Assembly (NCBI GenBank): GCA_945957575.1
Contig: CAMFLW010000001.1
Location: 1-64,000 of the forward strand
Direction: 5' to 3'
Origin: an uncultured Aeromonas sp.
GTDB taxonomy: Bacteria; Pseudomonadota; Gammaproteobacteria; Enterobacterales; Aeromonadaceae
Length of the DNA stretch: 64,000 nucleotides
The translations under genes and the position numbers were made by a program. This document shows positions 17,143-26,252 of this stretch, one piece after another. The notes under the pieces are model-generated. The model was not told the DNA's origin and did no database searches. It saw only the letters and a list, made by a program, of their open reading frames with translations. The stretch's first letter is position 1; the number at the start of each line of letters is the position of its first letter.

Positions 17143-19146
17143 TTACTCTGTCATTACGGCATCTAATAGTGGATAACGCCCAACCTGACACTCCACCACG
17201 AAACCGCTCTGCTCAACTTGCGCCACCGTCAGCGGCTTGCTGAACAGATAGCCCTGGAACACATGGCACCCCTGAGTCTGCAGTGCGGCCAGCTCATGGG
17301 GCTCCTCCACCCCTTCCGCCATGATCCCCAATCCCAGATTGGTGGCCATAGCGGCGGTCGCCCGGATCACCGGCAGATTGAGACCGGTGACGAAGGAGCG
17401 ATCCAGCTTGATGGTATCGATGGGCAGGCGATTGAGGTAGGCAAGGGATGAATAGCCGGTACCGAAATCATCGATGGCAATCTTGATCCCCAGTTCACTC
17501 AAATCATCGAGAATATCGAGGCACCCCTTCATATCGAGCATCAGCACGGTTTCTGTCAGCTCCAGCGTCAACAGGGAAGCATCCACCCCATGCTGCTCCA
17601 GCTGCTGGCGAACTTGTCCGGGCAACGCCGACGAGAGCTGGAAACCGGAGAGGTTGACAGAGACCGGTACCCGCTGATGGAAGCGCTTCTGCCAGCTGGC
17701 TACCTGTGCCAGCGCGGTGGAGAGCACCCAGCCGCCGATCTCGCGGATCAGCCCCATCTCTTCGGCCAGCGGGATAAATTCCACCGGCGAGACATGACCG
17801 AGCACCGGGTTGTACCAGCGCAGCAGCGCCTCGTATCCGATCAGCCGCCGTTTGGCGGCATCGACCTGCGGCTGGTAACAGAGGCTCAGCTCCTGACGAC
17901 CGATGGCCTTGGCCAGAAATTGCTTGAGATTGAGCTTGCGCTGCAGAGTTTGCTGCATGCTGGGGGTGAAACGCTGCCAGCGCAGCCGACCCATCTGCTT
18001 GGCCTGATACATCGCCATGTCGGCACGGGTGATGAGGTTGTCACCATCGTCCGCATCATCGGGATAGATGGCAATGCCGATACTGCCGCCGATGGTGACC
18101 TCCGGCAGCCCGCTAAGTTGCAGCGGCTTGGTCATCTGGGAGAGCATCTGATCAGCCACTTCTTGCGCCCGCTCCCCCTGATTGCCCAGCGGCACCAGCG
18201 CTGTAAACTCATCGCCACCGAGGCGAGCCAGCTCAACATCCCGCGGGCAAATCTGTTTGAGGCGACCGGCGACCCGCTCCAGCAGGCGATCGCCCGCCTT
18301 GTGGCCATAGTTGTCGTTGACCAGCTTGAAGTTGTCCAGATCCATAAACACCAGCGCGAAACGTTCACCCAAGCCGCAATAGGCTTCGAGCGATTTCATC
18401 AAGCCATAACGGTTGAGCAAGCCAGTCAGTGAGTCGTGCCAGGCGAGGTGACGATGCTCCAGCTCCTCGAGTTTTCGATCGGTGATGTCCCGCATGGTGA
18501 GCAGAATGCGGGCTCCCTGCTGGATATAGCGGAACTGATACTGGAACCAGCGCATCCCCTTGAGGGTTTGGCACTCACCTTCGGTCACCACTTCATCGAG
18601 TCGAGAGAGTTTCTGGTAAAAAGTGTCGTCACTACCGGAAAAAACCTGGGAAAGCTTGGCGATCTGGTGACCGAAACACATTTCGAAGTGGTAGTTGCCG
18701 CTCTCGAACGCGCCATGGCTATCGAACAGGCAGGCCAAGGTATCGCCAGTCGACAACGAGGACTCCTGATAGAGGGTATCGGAGTCGAGCACGGCCTCGG
18801 TCATCATCATCAGGCGGCCAGCCAGCTGAATACCTGAGAGGCGCAAATAGAGCTGTTTCTTAACCCCTTTTGGGGAGATAGTCCACCATTCGTTATAACT
18901 GCGTCCCTGCTGAAAATCCCCGAGATAGCGTTGTAACAACAGCGCTATCGCTGTCGCCATATCAGCCGAAAAATCCCTGGAACATAGCTCCTCTATGGAG
19001 GTGGCCTCCCACAGGGGGAGTGCTGCGCGGTTTGCCCAGAAAATATGATGATGTTCGATGTCATAGACCCAGATAGGGGTATGCAGAACATCCATCGTCT
19101 TCAGTAACCCTTCGTCAAGCGTATTCATCTGGTCAAAGTCATTCAT
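17143..19146 (-). CDS. PAS-GGDEF-EAL cyclic-di-GMP signalling protein
   Basis: A 667-residue cytoplasmic protein that should make and/or degrade cyclic di-GMP. Residues about 15-225 form PAS-like sensor regions, with a RDITDRKLEELE linker near 219-230. The GGDEF domain has an intact GGDEF at 310-314 but no RxxD inhibitory site at the usual place upstream. The EAL domain keeps EALLRW (439-444), NLSGFQLS, and DDFGTGYSSLAYL (559-571), so the phosphodiesterase is probably active. No membrane segment is visible. It stands alone, next to a long gene-free interval. Which activity dominates cannot be read from the sequence. Confidence 0.93.
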   Translation of the reverse strand: MNDFDQMNTLDEGLLKTMDVLHTPIWVYDIEHHHIFWANRAALPLWEATSIEELCSRDFSADMATAIALLLQRYLGDFQQGRSYNEWWTISPKGVKKQLYLRLSGIQLAGRLMMMTEAVLDSDTLYQESSLSTGDTLACLFDSHGAFESGNYHFEMCFGHQIAKLSQVFSGSDDTFYQKLSRLDEVVTEGECQTLKGMRWFQYQFRYIQQGARILLTMRDITDRKLEELEHRHLAWHDSLTGLLNRYGLMKSLEAYCGLGERFALVFMDLDNFKLVNDNYGHKAGDRLLERVAGRLKQICPRDVELARLGGDEFTALVPLGNQGERAQEVADQMLSQMTKPLQLSGLPEVTIGGSIGIAIYPDDADDGDNLITRADMAMYQAKQMGRLRWQRFTPSMQQTLQRKLNLKQFLAKAIGRQELSLCYQPQVDAAKRRLIGYEALLRWYNPVLGHVSPVEFIPLAEEMGLIREIGGWVLSTALAQVASWQKRFHQRVPVSVNLSGFQLSSALPGQVRQQLEQHGVDASLLTLELTETVLMLDMKGCLDILDDLSELGIKIAIDDFGTGYSSLAYLNRLPIDTIKLDRSFVTGLNLPVIRATAAMATNLGLGIMAEGVEEPHELAALQTQGCHVFQGYLFSKPLTVAQVEQSGFVVECQVGRYPLLDAVMTE

Positions 19147-19472
19147 GCTGGATGGTCACTGGCTAACCGGAAAACAAATCTGGCAAACCGCTAGCTGCAG
19201 AATGCAAGATACAAACACCTCTTATGGCTATTATCCGTTTCACATAGCCAAGAGCAGAAAAAATATTTCAGATAGCAAGAACAGAGCAGCCTCTCCAGCA
19301 ATGCCATAAAGGACTCAGCCAAGGACCCTGTTAATTCAAACAAATCACACTGTCGATTTTTAACTTTTTTTCCCAGTAAAAACAAGCACTAAGGGTTACT
19401 CACTCGAGACCTCGGAATACCAATTACAGATTGGCTATGATAAACACGCTACTAATAATCAAGTCAATTGAG

Positions 19473-19486
19473 GTGATTGTCATCAC
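19473..19486. promoter_or_regulatory. Operator-like dyad
   Basis: GTGAT-TGTC-ATCAC, a perfect 5-bp inverted repeat with a 4-bp spacer in the AT-rich gap. The binding protein is unknown. Confidence 0.3.
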
Positions 19487-19628
19487 TCCCTATCACAGAG
19501 GCTTACATTAATTAACCAAGTGGATGGATAAACAACCAAAAAAATGCCAAAACGGACAAAAATAGTTCATTAAGAATGCACTGATATACCTAATTTATTT
19601 TTTCAACAGGCAATGAGCAAAATCAGAA

Positions 19629-19647
19629 TATGTGAACTGCATCACGC
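19629..19647. promoter_or_regulatory. CRP-like site
   Basis: TGTGA-ACTGCA-TCACG matches the CRP consensus TGTGA-N6-TCACA in nine of ten core positions. No intact gene starts close by on either strand, so its target is unclear. Confidence 0.4.
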
Positions 19648-19696
19648 CAATTATGGATAGCAAAAGCGTCTGCTGAGCATAGGCATCTACACAAAC

Positions 19697-19717
19697 TGAT
19701 TGATATTCGATCAATCA
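19697..19717. promoter_or_regulatory. Operator-like dyad TGATTGAT-N5-ATCAATCA
   Basis: A perfect 8-bp inverted repeat around ATTCG. It resembles an FNR box (TTGAT-N4-ATCAA), but the spacer is 5 rather than 4, so an FNR assignment is doubtful. Confidence 0.35.
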
Positions 19718-19927
19718 ACTGTGATAACCAGAGCCGATAACTGAGCTGAAGCACGGCGTTCTACCCAAGCAGTACTCTTTCCCCCGGCGGTGCATTGATG
19801 GGGCTTTTTGCTGAGCGCCATTGACCTTGCTATACCCCCACTACCGCTGTGCCGTTACGAGAACGTGACCAAGAGCCGCTCACAACACTGAGTTGATTCG
19901 AATAATGCCAATCCCCACATAGCAGGG

Positions 19928-20077
19928 ATGACACGAGAAATCATCAGTAAGCAACTCTGGCAATCCTTGCTGCCACTTCTGCCTCCCCAACAGCCTTCAC
20001 CACAGGGTGGACGCTCACAGTATGATTTTCGCCGTTGCCGTGAATATCTGAGGCAACGGGGTAGCAAAGCACGAATC
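19928..20077 (+). pseudogene. IS5-family transposase remnant
   Basis: The open frame begins with a typical IS5-family transposase N-terminus (MTREIISKQLWQSLLPLLPP, then QGGRSQ) and jumps at about codon 31 to a piece that in full-length transposases sits near the C-terminus (YDFRRCREYLRQRGSKARI). The DDE catalytic core between the two is missing and the frame runs into unrelated sequence after codon 50. I found no clear terminal inverted repeats. This is a relic made by internal deletion, not an active element. Confidence 0.65.
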
Positions 20078-20318
20078 ATGAAAGAAGTGATTAATATCTA
20101 CCCAACCTCGGATCTGAAAGAGCAGGTCCAGATTTGACAGTCATTTTTTGGCCAACTTGCGAAGGTGCCTAAATTGCGCGCAAGGATACGGAGATAAAGG
20201 GAAATAGAAAACTAGTATCAAAAGATATCGAATCCAGATCAATGAAACGCTGAATTATGCTTGCCAACCTGGGGTGCTCTTTTTATGGTTGTCTCTTGTT
20301 ACCCTCAGAACAGCGTTT

Positions 20319-21257
20319 ATGAAGCACATAGAAGAGTTCTACCTGTTCGTCAAAGTGGTGCAAGAGGGTGGATTTTCCCACGCTGCAGCCGCACTGGGCA
20401 TGCCAACAGGTACCATCAGTCGACGCATTTCCCAGCTTGAAGAACACTTGGGATGTTCCCTGCTACACCGCTCCACTCGCAAACTTCGGATGACCGACGA
20501 GGGGCTGCGCTACTATGAGCGCCTCTGCACTCCGCTTGGCGAAATCGAACAGGCCACTGGCGAGATCCAGGGCAAAGAGGTCGATATTTCCGGGCTCATC
20601 CGGATAGCAGCGCCGATCGCGCTCTCCAACACCATCCTTATCGATATGCTGACCGAATTCGGCCTGCACTATCCCGAGGTACAGTTCGATATCACCCAGA
20701 CCAATGATCACCAGCACCTGTTCGACAATGATCGGGATCTGGTGTTCTTCAACGGTGAGCTGCCCCAGTCGCTGCCCAATGCGATCTGCCTCGGTCATAT
20801 CGAATACGGTCTGTTTGCCTCGCCGCTCTATCTGACCAAGAAAGGCACCCCCTCGCATCCCAACCAGCTGGAAGAGCACGATCTCATCTACTGCTGGCCA
20901 CACCAGCACTGGCAGCTGACTGACAACAATGAGCAAAACGTCTGCATCAAGCGCAGCGCCAAATTGACCGTCAACCAGACCCAGGCCGCCGTGCGCGCAG
21001 CCCGGCGCCATCTGGGAATCGTCAATGCCCCGATCCACTACGTGCATAGCTTCTTGCAGGATGAGCAATTGCGCCCCGTGTTACCCGACTGGCAAACCGG
21101 CAATCGCCCCTTCTACATGTTGTGTTGCCAACACCAGTACGCCCCATTGCGTGTTAAGATGTTCGCTGAATTTGTTGAAAAATACTCCGTACGCTACCGC
21201 AATCGGCAGTGGGATAACCAATTTTCACAAGGTGATAGCCTCACCCATTGCATCTGA
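20319..21257 (+). CDS. LysR-type transcriptional regulator
   Basis: A 312-residue LysR regulator with a normal N-terminal helix-turn-helix (FSHAAAALGMPTGTISRRISQLEEHLG) and an effector domain of the type that follows LHRSTRKLRMTDEG. No target is obvious. The ATG at 20319 is chosen because MKHIEEFYLFVKV is the family start; a GTG 15 codons upstream lacks support. It lies 54 bp before the receiver-CheC gene on the same strand and could be co-transcribed with it. Confidence 0.88.
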   Translation: MKHIEEFYLFVKVVQEGGFSHAAAALGMPTGTISRRISQLEEHLGCSLLHRSTRKLRMTDEGLRYYERLCTPLGEIEQATGEIQGKEVDISGLIRIAAPIALSNTILIDMLTEFGLHYPEVQFDITQTNDHQHLFDNDRDLVFFNGELPQSLPNAICLGHIEYGLFASPLYLTKKGTPSHPNQLEEHDLIYCWPHQHWQLTDNNEQNVCIKRSAKLTVNQTQAAVRAARRHLGIVNAPIHYVHSFLQDEQLRPVLPDWQTGNRPFYMLCCQHQYAPLRVKMFAEFVEKYSVRYRNRQWDNQFSQGDSLTHCI

Positions 21258-21311
21258 GTGTTAGCGGGCCACACTTATAGCAATCCTTGCCAACAGAACC
21301 TACCTAACGCC

Positions 21312-22334
21312 ATGAATGTATTGATATGTGATGACTCCGGGTTCGCCCGTAAACAGCTGGCACGGGCGCTACCGGCCGACTGGAAAGTCGATTTGCACTA
21401 CGCGTCTAATGGCCTTGAAGGGATCGAGCAGGTGCTGATGGGCCATGGCGATCTCATCTTTCTCGATCTCACCATGCCGGAAATGGACGGTTACGGCGTG
21501 CTGGAAACCCTGCAACGGGAGGGGCTACGCAACAAGGTAATCGTAGTCTCTGGCGATATCCAGCCAGAAGCCTATCAGCGGGTCATGGGTCTCGGGGCAC
21601 TCGATTTCATCAAGAAGCCCGCCGCCCCCGAGACTCTGCTAGCACTGCTCAAAAAACACGGCTTCTGGAGTACCACCCCGAGCGCTCAGCCAAGCACTAC
21701 TGAGCAGCAACCAAGCAGTGTAGTAGCCGATGCGGGCGTCAAGATCACCCCTGAAATTCGCGATGTCTATCAGGAGCTGGCCAACGTCTCCATGGGTCAG
21801 GCGGCCGACTTGCTGGCCCGTCTGCTCAACGCCTTTGTGGTGCTGCCTATCCCCAACGTCAACGTGCTGGAGGTCTCCGAGCTGCACATGGCCCTCTCGG
21901 CGGCCGCTGATTCGGATACCCTCTCCGCCGTCTGTCAGGGCTTTATCGGAGCCGGGATCGCCGGCGAAGCGCTGATCCTGTTCCATGACTCCAGCTTCAA
22001 AGATTTGGCCAAGCTGATGAACCATCAGGGGACGCTGGATCGTACCGCCGAACTGGAGCTGCTGATGGATACCGCCAACGTGCTGATCGGCGCCTTCCTG
22101 CGCGGCTACGCCAACCAGCTCGATACCCCCTTCAGTCAGGGCCATCCGGTGGTGCTCGGCCAGCACAGACCCATCAACGAGCTGATCAACACTAACAAGA
22201 GTCGCTGGCGCCGCACGCTCGCCATCGAGATCAACTACCGGATCCAGGATTATGCAGTGCAGTGTGATCTGCTGCTGCTGTTTACCGAAGACTCCATCGC
22301 CACCATGAACAACAAAATCATGCACATGCTCTAG
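21312..22334 (+). CDS. Response regulator with receiver and CheC/CheX-like phosphatase domains
   Basis: A 340-residue cytoplasmic protein. Residues 1-118 are a receiver domain with all key residues (D7, D8, phospho-acceptor D52, S80, K101). After a Ser/Thr/Gln-rich linker, residues about 145-340 resemble CheC/CheX-type phosphatases, with E155-x2-N158 in ELANVSMGQAADLL and a second DTAN (253-256) in a matching helix. CheC/CheX dephosphorylate receiver domains, so the protein may act on itself or another receiver. It has no DNA-binding or cyclase output. The PAS gene starts 8 nt after its stop, and no histidine kinase lies nearby. Confidence 0.8.
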   Translation: MNVLICDDSGFARKQLARALPADWKVDLHYASNGLEGIEQVLMGHGDLIFLDLTMPEMDGYGVLETLQREGLRNKVIVVSGDIQPEAYQRVMGLGALDFIKKPAAPETLLALLKKHGFWSTTPSAQPSTTEQQPSSVVADAGVKITPEIRDVYQELANVSMGQAADLLARLLNAFVVLPIPNVNVLEVSELHMALSAAADSDTLSAVCQGFIGAGIAGEALILFHDSSFKDLAKLMNHQGTLDRTAELELLMDTANVLIGAFLRGYANQLDTPFSQGHPVVLGQHRPINELINTNKSRWRRTLAIEINYRIQDYAVQCDLLLLFTEDSIATMNNKIMHML

Positions 22335-22342
22335 GAGTGACT

Positions 22343-22774
22343 ATGGAAATCCGTGAATTTCATTGGCTAATGAACATAGTCCAGAACCTGGACGTAGGCT
22401 TGGTGGTGCTCGACAAGGAGTACAAGGTGCAGGTGTGGAACGGCTTTATGGAGAGCCACAGTGGCCGACTGGCCGGTGAAGTACGCGATGGTGTACTGTT
22501 CGAGCTCTTCCCCGATGTGGACAGAGCCTGGTTCGAGCGCAAGGCCAACATGGTCTTCAAACTCAACAACCGTGCCTTCAGCACCTGGGAGCAGAAGCCC
22601 TATCTGCTGCGTTTCTCCAACTATCGTCCCATTACCGGTTCGGCTCCTCATATGTTTCAGAACCTGACCCTGGTGCCACTGGCCGATTTCGGTGGTCAGG
22701 TGACCCACATCGCGGTGATGATCTATGACACCACCGATGAGGCCATGCTGATGAGCGGCCAGCGACAGGCTTGA
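22343..22774 (+). CDS. Stand-alone PAS domain protein
   Basis: A 143-residue protein made of a single PAS domain (FHWLMNIVQNLDVGLVVLD, then YKVQVWNGFMESHSG, ending FGGQVTHIAVMIYDTT). This kind of PAS is often found at the N-terminus of diguanylate cyclases, but here no output domain follows. The start is the ATG at 22343 with AGGAG at a good distance; a GTG six bases upstream is an alternative. It lies 8 nt after the receiver-CheC gene and is probably translated from the same mRNA, so the two likely work together. The ligand is unknown. A 17-bp hairpin ends the unit. Confidence 0.8.
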   Translation: MEIREFHWLMNIVQNLDVGLVVLDKEYKVQVWNGFMESHSGRLAGEVRDGVLFELFPDVDRAWFERKANMVFKLNNRAFSTWEQKPYLLRFSNYRPITGSAPHMFQNLTLVPLADFGGQVTHIAVMIYDTTDEAMLMSGQRQA

Positions 22775-22783
22775 GCTTGCTGC

Positions 22784-22819
22784 AAACACCAGAGGGCGCC
22801 GCGGCGCCCTCTGGTGTTT
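22784..22819. terminator. Long hairpin terminator
   Basis: Perfect 17-bp stem (22784-22800 with 22803-22819, core ACCAGAGGGCGCC) and a 2-nt loop, 9 nt after the PAS gene stop. The T-run is short, but the position between convergent genes suggests it ends both. Confidence 0.75.
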
Positions 22820-22864
22820 CGGTATCAACCAATCTCGAGATAACGACTACCTCACCAAGTCGTC

Positions 22865-23884
22865 TCAACATGCCCCGAGATACTCGGTGAAAGTGTCGAT
22901 CACCTCTTCAATATCGTCATCGTTGATCTGCAGATGGGTCACCAGCCGCAGCTCGCCATAACCGGAGAAGAGGATACCCCGCTCCTTCATAAAGGCGAGC
23001 AGAGGGGCGGATCCCCCCTCACGCAGCCGCAGGAACACCATATTGCTCTGCACCAGCGAGAGATCGAGCTCTATGCCCGGCAATGCAGCCAGTCCTTCGG
23101 CCAACCGCTTGGCACGGCGGTGATCATCGGCCAGGCGTGTCACATGCTGCTCGAGGGCAAACAGACCAGCTTGCGCCAGAATTCCCGCCTGACGCATGCC
23201 ACCACCGACCATTTTGCGCAGACGACGTGCCCGAGCGATAAAGTCACGATCTCCGACCAGCAGAGATCCCACCGGGGCACCCAGCCCCTTGGAAAGACAA
23301 ATCGAGATGCTGTCAAACGGCGCGGCAATAACCTCCGTCGGGGTCTCGCTGGCCACGGCGGCGTTAAACAGCCGTGCGCCATCGAGATGGAGCTTCAAGC
23401 CACGCTCGGCAACGAATGCCCCCATCTCTTGCAGATAGGAGAGCGGCAGCACCTTGCCGTTGTGGGTGTTCTCAAGGCAGATCAGGCGAGTCCGGACGAA
23501 GTGGGCATCATCAGGGGCCAGTGCCGCCTTGATATCATCGAATGCCAACGTACCGTCGCGCTGCATCGGCAAGGGTTGCAGGGCAACGGAGCCTAACACG
23601 GCACTCCCCTGCGCTTCATAGCGATAGATGTGAGCAGCGGATCCCAGTATGGCCCCCTCACCACGCTGACAATGGCTCATCACCGCCAGCAGGTTGGACA
23701 TGGTGCCCGATGGCACAAATAGCGCCGCCTGTTTGCCCAGCAATCTGGCCCCATGGGCCTCCAGCGCATTGACGCCCGGATCTTCACCATAGACATCATC
23801 ACCGACTTCGGCGTGGAGCATGGCCTGACGCATGGCATCAGTAGGCTGGGTGACGGTGTCACTTCGTAAATCGATATAGCGCAT
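22865..23884 (-). CDS. ltaE: Low-specificity L-threonine aldolase
   Basis: PLP enzyme that cleaves L-threonine and L-allo-threonine to glycine and acetaldehyde. The 339-residue protein has the family start ([13 protein letters not shown]), GEDP at 33-36, HLDGAR at 166-171 and the PLP lysine K199 in [12 protein letters not shown]. Length and motifs are as in E. coli LtaE. It is a single gene, separated from the upstream SDR gene by 112 bp with a hairpin. Confidence 0.95.
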   Translation of the reverse strand: MRYIDLRSDTVTQPTDAMRQAMLHAEVGDDVYGEDPGVNALEAHGARLLGKQAALFVPSGTMSNLLAVMSHCQRGEGAILGSAAHIYRYEAQGSAVLGSVALQPLPMQRDGTLAFDDIKAALAPDDAHFVRTRLICLENTHNGKVLPLSYLQEMGAFVAERGLKLHLDGARLFNAAVASETPTEVIAAPFDSISICLSKGLGAPVGSLLVGDRDFIARARRLRKMVGGGMRQAGILAQAGLFALEQHVTRLADDHRRAKRLAEGLAALPGIELDLSLVQSNMVFLRLREGGSAPLLAFMKERGILFSGYGELRLVTHLQINDDDIEEVIDTFTEYLGAC

Positions 23885-23918
23885 GAGATCCCTCCTGAAA
23901 CAGGAGAGTGACGTTAGC

Positions 23919-23949
23919 CATGCGCCCCTCGCTTGGCAAGGGGCGCATG
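23919..23949 (-). terminator. Hairpin after the SDR gene
   Basis: Eleven-bp stem CATGCGCCCCT / AGGGGCGCATG with a 9-nt loop, 48 nt beyond the SDR stop and 35 nt upstream of the ltaE start. There is no T-run, so it may be an attenuator or Rho-assisted end rather than a full terminator. Confidence 0.4.
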
Positions 23950-23996
23950 AGCAGAATGTGAAGCCAATAGGCGTCCGCGGAACCCGAAGGCAGGAT

Positions 23997-24698
23997 TTAC
24001 CAGGGTAATAGCTGGCCGTTGAGATCCAGTAGCTGGCCCGATTGGGTTAATGATAACCCCTTGATGAGATTGAGCAGTTTCACTGCCACCTCGGCAGGAT
24101 CCTGCAATTGCTCCGCTGGCAACTCACTCAGAAAGGGGGTGTTCATCGGAGAGTCCATCAAGCCGGGCGCCACTGCCACCACCCCAGCTTGCGGGAAACG
24201 CTGTGCCCACTCAAGGGCCAGGGTTTTCACCCCCATATCGAGGGCCGCCTTGCTCATCCGGTAGCTGTAACGTCCCCCCTCCTGGTTGGCGGCGATGGAG
24301 CCCGCCAGATCGGAGATAGCGCAGAGCCAAAGCGGATGAGCATATCCCATCACCCGGCTGAAGCGGGCTGCCAGCGCCAACGTTGGCCAGGCATTAGCCA
24401 ACAGGCTGTCGCACAGCCACTTGGGGTGTACCTCTTCGACCCGTCGTTCCGGCATAAAACTGACATCGTGCAGCAGACCGATGGTGTTGATAACCACAGA
24501 GGGGAGCGGATCGCTATCGTAGAGGGTAAACAGGGCATCGAACGAAATGGCGTCCACCTCTGGCAGCGGGAAGAAGTCCTCCATCTCGATCCCTTTGGGG
24601 TAAGTGCGCCCGGCAAGCAAGAAGGATTCCCCTCTTGCCATCAGCTCTCTTGCCAGCGCCGAGCCCAGCGCACCGCTTCCGAGGATCAAGTAGCTCAT
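23997..24698 (-). CDS. Short-chain dehydrogenase/reductase family protein
   Basis: A 233-residue SDR with an N-terminal nucleotide-binding loop of variant form ([13 protein letters not shown]) and the catalytic YxxxK as YRMSK, preceded by a Ser in AISDLAG. It is short and resembles C-factor-like SDRs. The substrate is unknown. The ATG at 24698 ([12 protein letters not shown]) is used because it begins directly with the first beta strand; an ATG four codons upstream is possible. It lies 87 bp after the XRE gene on the same strand. Confidence 0.82.
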   Translation of the reverse strand: MSYLILGSGALGSALARELMARGESFLLAGRTYPKGIEMEDFFPLPEVDAISFDALFTLYDSDPLPSVVINTIGLLHDVSFMPERRVEEVHPKWLCDSLLANAWPTLALAARFSRVMGYAHPLWLCAISDLAGSIAANQEGGRYSYRMSKAALDMGVKTLALEWAQRFPQAGVVAVAPGLMDSPMNTPFLSELPAEQLQDPAEVAVKLLNLIKGLSLTQSGQLLDLNGQLLPW

Positions 24699-24785
24699 TG
24701 CCCATTCCATGGTGAGTTATCTTGCTTAGAGCGTATCAGAATAATCAACCGGCGGTGCCCCAACTAAAGGGTAATACGCTCCTCA

Positions 24786-25193
24786 TCACGCTTCCCCCAG
24801 ATGGCGACCAAACTCCCGCGCCAGCGCCAGATCGAGAAAACCGTCCGCTTTCTTGTGGGTGCGCAAAAACTGGTAGTAGGCGAGCAGGGTGACCAGCGCC
24901 TCCTCATCGGGCAGCCCCACCCCGGGTTGCTGCTCGCCCAGCAGTTGCTGCGCCGCTGCCAGCGCCTCCCTGTCCACCACTTCCGCCTGACGGTAGAGAT
25001 AACCGCATCCGGTCGCCAGCCACTCCAGCGAGCAGTTGGCCCCCATGGCGATCTGGTTGGCCCGCGCCAGGCCGGGCTCGGCCCCTTTCAAATATTTGCG
25101 GATCAGCGCTTCACTGAGACCCACCTTGCGGGCAAAGGCGCTCACACTCATCTCCCCGACCAGGCTCTGCAAGCGCTCGGCAAATCCCTCCAT
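24786..25193 (-). CDS. XRE-family DNA-binding protein
   Basis: A 135-residue protein with an N-terminal Cro/C1-type helix-turn-helix (SVSAFARKVGLSEALIRKYLKGAEPG) followed by LEWLATGCGYLY, as in small phage-repressor-like regulators, and a C-terminal helical region. The ATG at 25193 with GAGAG upstream gives the natural domain start. It diverges from the aldo-keto reductase gene (137-bp gap), which it may regulate. No other phage genes are present. Confidence 0.82.
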   Translation of the reverse strand: MEGFAERLQSLVGEMSVSAFARKVGLSEALIRKYLKGAEPGLARANQIAMGANCSLEWLATGCGYLYRQAEVVDREALAAAQQLLGEQQPGVGLPDEEALVTLLAYYQFLRTHKKADGFLDLALAREFGRHLGEA

Positions 25194-25330
25194 ATAACTC
25201 TCTCCAATCAGAACCAAAGTTCGAATCATGCCACTGCCCATTATTGCTTTGCCAGCCACATGGGGCCAAGATGCCCGCACTCATCCATGTTGCATATCGT
25301 TTTCGCATCGCGTTTTTAAAGGAGTCAACC

Positions 25331-26230
25331 ATGTCTGTATCCCGTGTCGCCCTGCATCCGCAAGGCCCCACCTTCTCTCGCCTCATCATGGGTTACTGGC
25401 GCCTGATGGAGTGGCAACTCTCTCCGGCCGCTCTGCTCGACCTGATGAAATATCATCTGGATCTGGGGGTCACCACCATCGATCACGCCGATATTTATGG
25501 CGGCTATCAGTGCGAAGAGGCCTTTGGTCACGCCCTGCGTCTCGAACCTTCCCTGCGCAGCCGGATGGAGATCGTCAGCAAGTGCGGCATCGCCCTCACC
25601 GCCAAGCCGGAGCATGCTCTCAACCACTACAACACCGGCAAGAGCCATATCATCGCCAGCGCCGAGGCCTCGCTGCGCAAGCTCGGCACCGACCATCTGG
25701 ACCTGCTGCTGATCCACCGCCCGGATCCCCTGATGAACGCCGATGAAGTGGCCGACGCCTTTATCACTCTGAAACAGACGGGCAAGATCAAGCACGCCGG
25801 GGTATCCAACTTCACCGCCCGTCAGTTCGAACTATTGCAATCACGCCTCCCCTTCCCGCTGGTCACCAACCAGCTGGAGATCTCACCGCTTCATCAGGAG
25901 GGGACCCTCGATGGTACCCTGGATCAGTGCCAGCAGCTTGGCATCAAGCCGATGGCCTGGTCATGCCTCGGCGGCGGCCGACTGTTCAGCGATGACGCCT
26001 ATGCCCCGCTGCGTGCCGAACTGGAGCAGATCCGTCAGGAAGTGGGCGCCCAGACTATCGAGCAGGTGGTCTACGCCTGGGTAATGATGCTGCCAAGCCA
26101 GCCGCTGCCATTGATTGGCTCCGGCAAGCGGGAGCGGATTGCTGCCGCCTTGGCCGCCGAATCCATCGGGCTGAACCGCCAGCAGTGGTTCCGCATCCGC
26201 AAGGCGGCGCTCGGTTACGACGTTCCCTGA
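25331..26230 (+). CDS. Aldo/keto reductase (YdhF family)
   Basis: A 299-residue NAD(P)H-dependent oxidoreductase very similar in length and layout to E. coli YdhF (298). The catalytic tetrad of aldo-keto reductases is present: D51, Y56 (DHADIYGGY), K84 (SKCGI) and H129 (LLIHRPDP). The physiological substrate is unknown. The start has AAAGGAG upstream. It diverges from an XRE regulator and ends at a bidirectional terminator shared with the RRM gene. Confidence 0.93.
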   Translation: MSVSRVALHPQGPTFSRLIMGYWRLMEWQLSPAALLDLMKYHLDLGVTTIDHADIYGGYQCEEAFGHALRLEPSLRSRMEIVSKCGIALTAKPEHALNHYNTGKSHIIASAEASLRKLGTDHLDLLLIHRPDPLMNADEVADAFITLKQTGKIKHAGVSNFTARQFELLQSRLPFPLVTNQLEISPLHQEGTLDGTLDQCQQLGIKPMAWSCLGGGRLFSDDAYAPLRAELEQIRQEVGAQTIEQVVYAWVMMLPSQPLPLIGSGKRERIAAALAAESIGLNRQQWFRIRKAALGYDVP

Positions 26231-26252
26231 TAACTGCAAAACGTCCAGAAAC

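Larger units (their letters stand above)
19147..19927. other. AT-rich interval without a recognisable gene
   Basis: About 0.8 kb between the GGDEF-EAL gene and a transposase remnant, visibly richer in A+T than the coding DNA around it. I see no convincing gene: the open frames are short, lack ribosome binding sites and resemble nothing known to me. It does contain several operator-like dyads (listed separately) and near 19782-19806 a C-rich/G-rich imperfect hairpin followed by T-rich sequence. It may be the remains of a decayed locus or a large regulatory region. Confidence 0.6.

Noticed and set aside
19191..19385. A 64-codon open frame on the minus strand in the AT-rich interval
   Set aside because: No ribosome binding site and Cys/Leu/Ser-rich composition without motifs; probably chance.
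19697..19717. FNR box
   Set aside because: TTGAT and ATCAA are present but separated by 5 instead of 4 bases, so FNR binding is unlikely; kept only as an unassigned dyad.
24786..25193. Prophage repressor
   Set aside because: The XRE protein looks phage-like, but no other phage gene is nearby and it diverges from a metabolic reductase.
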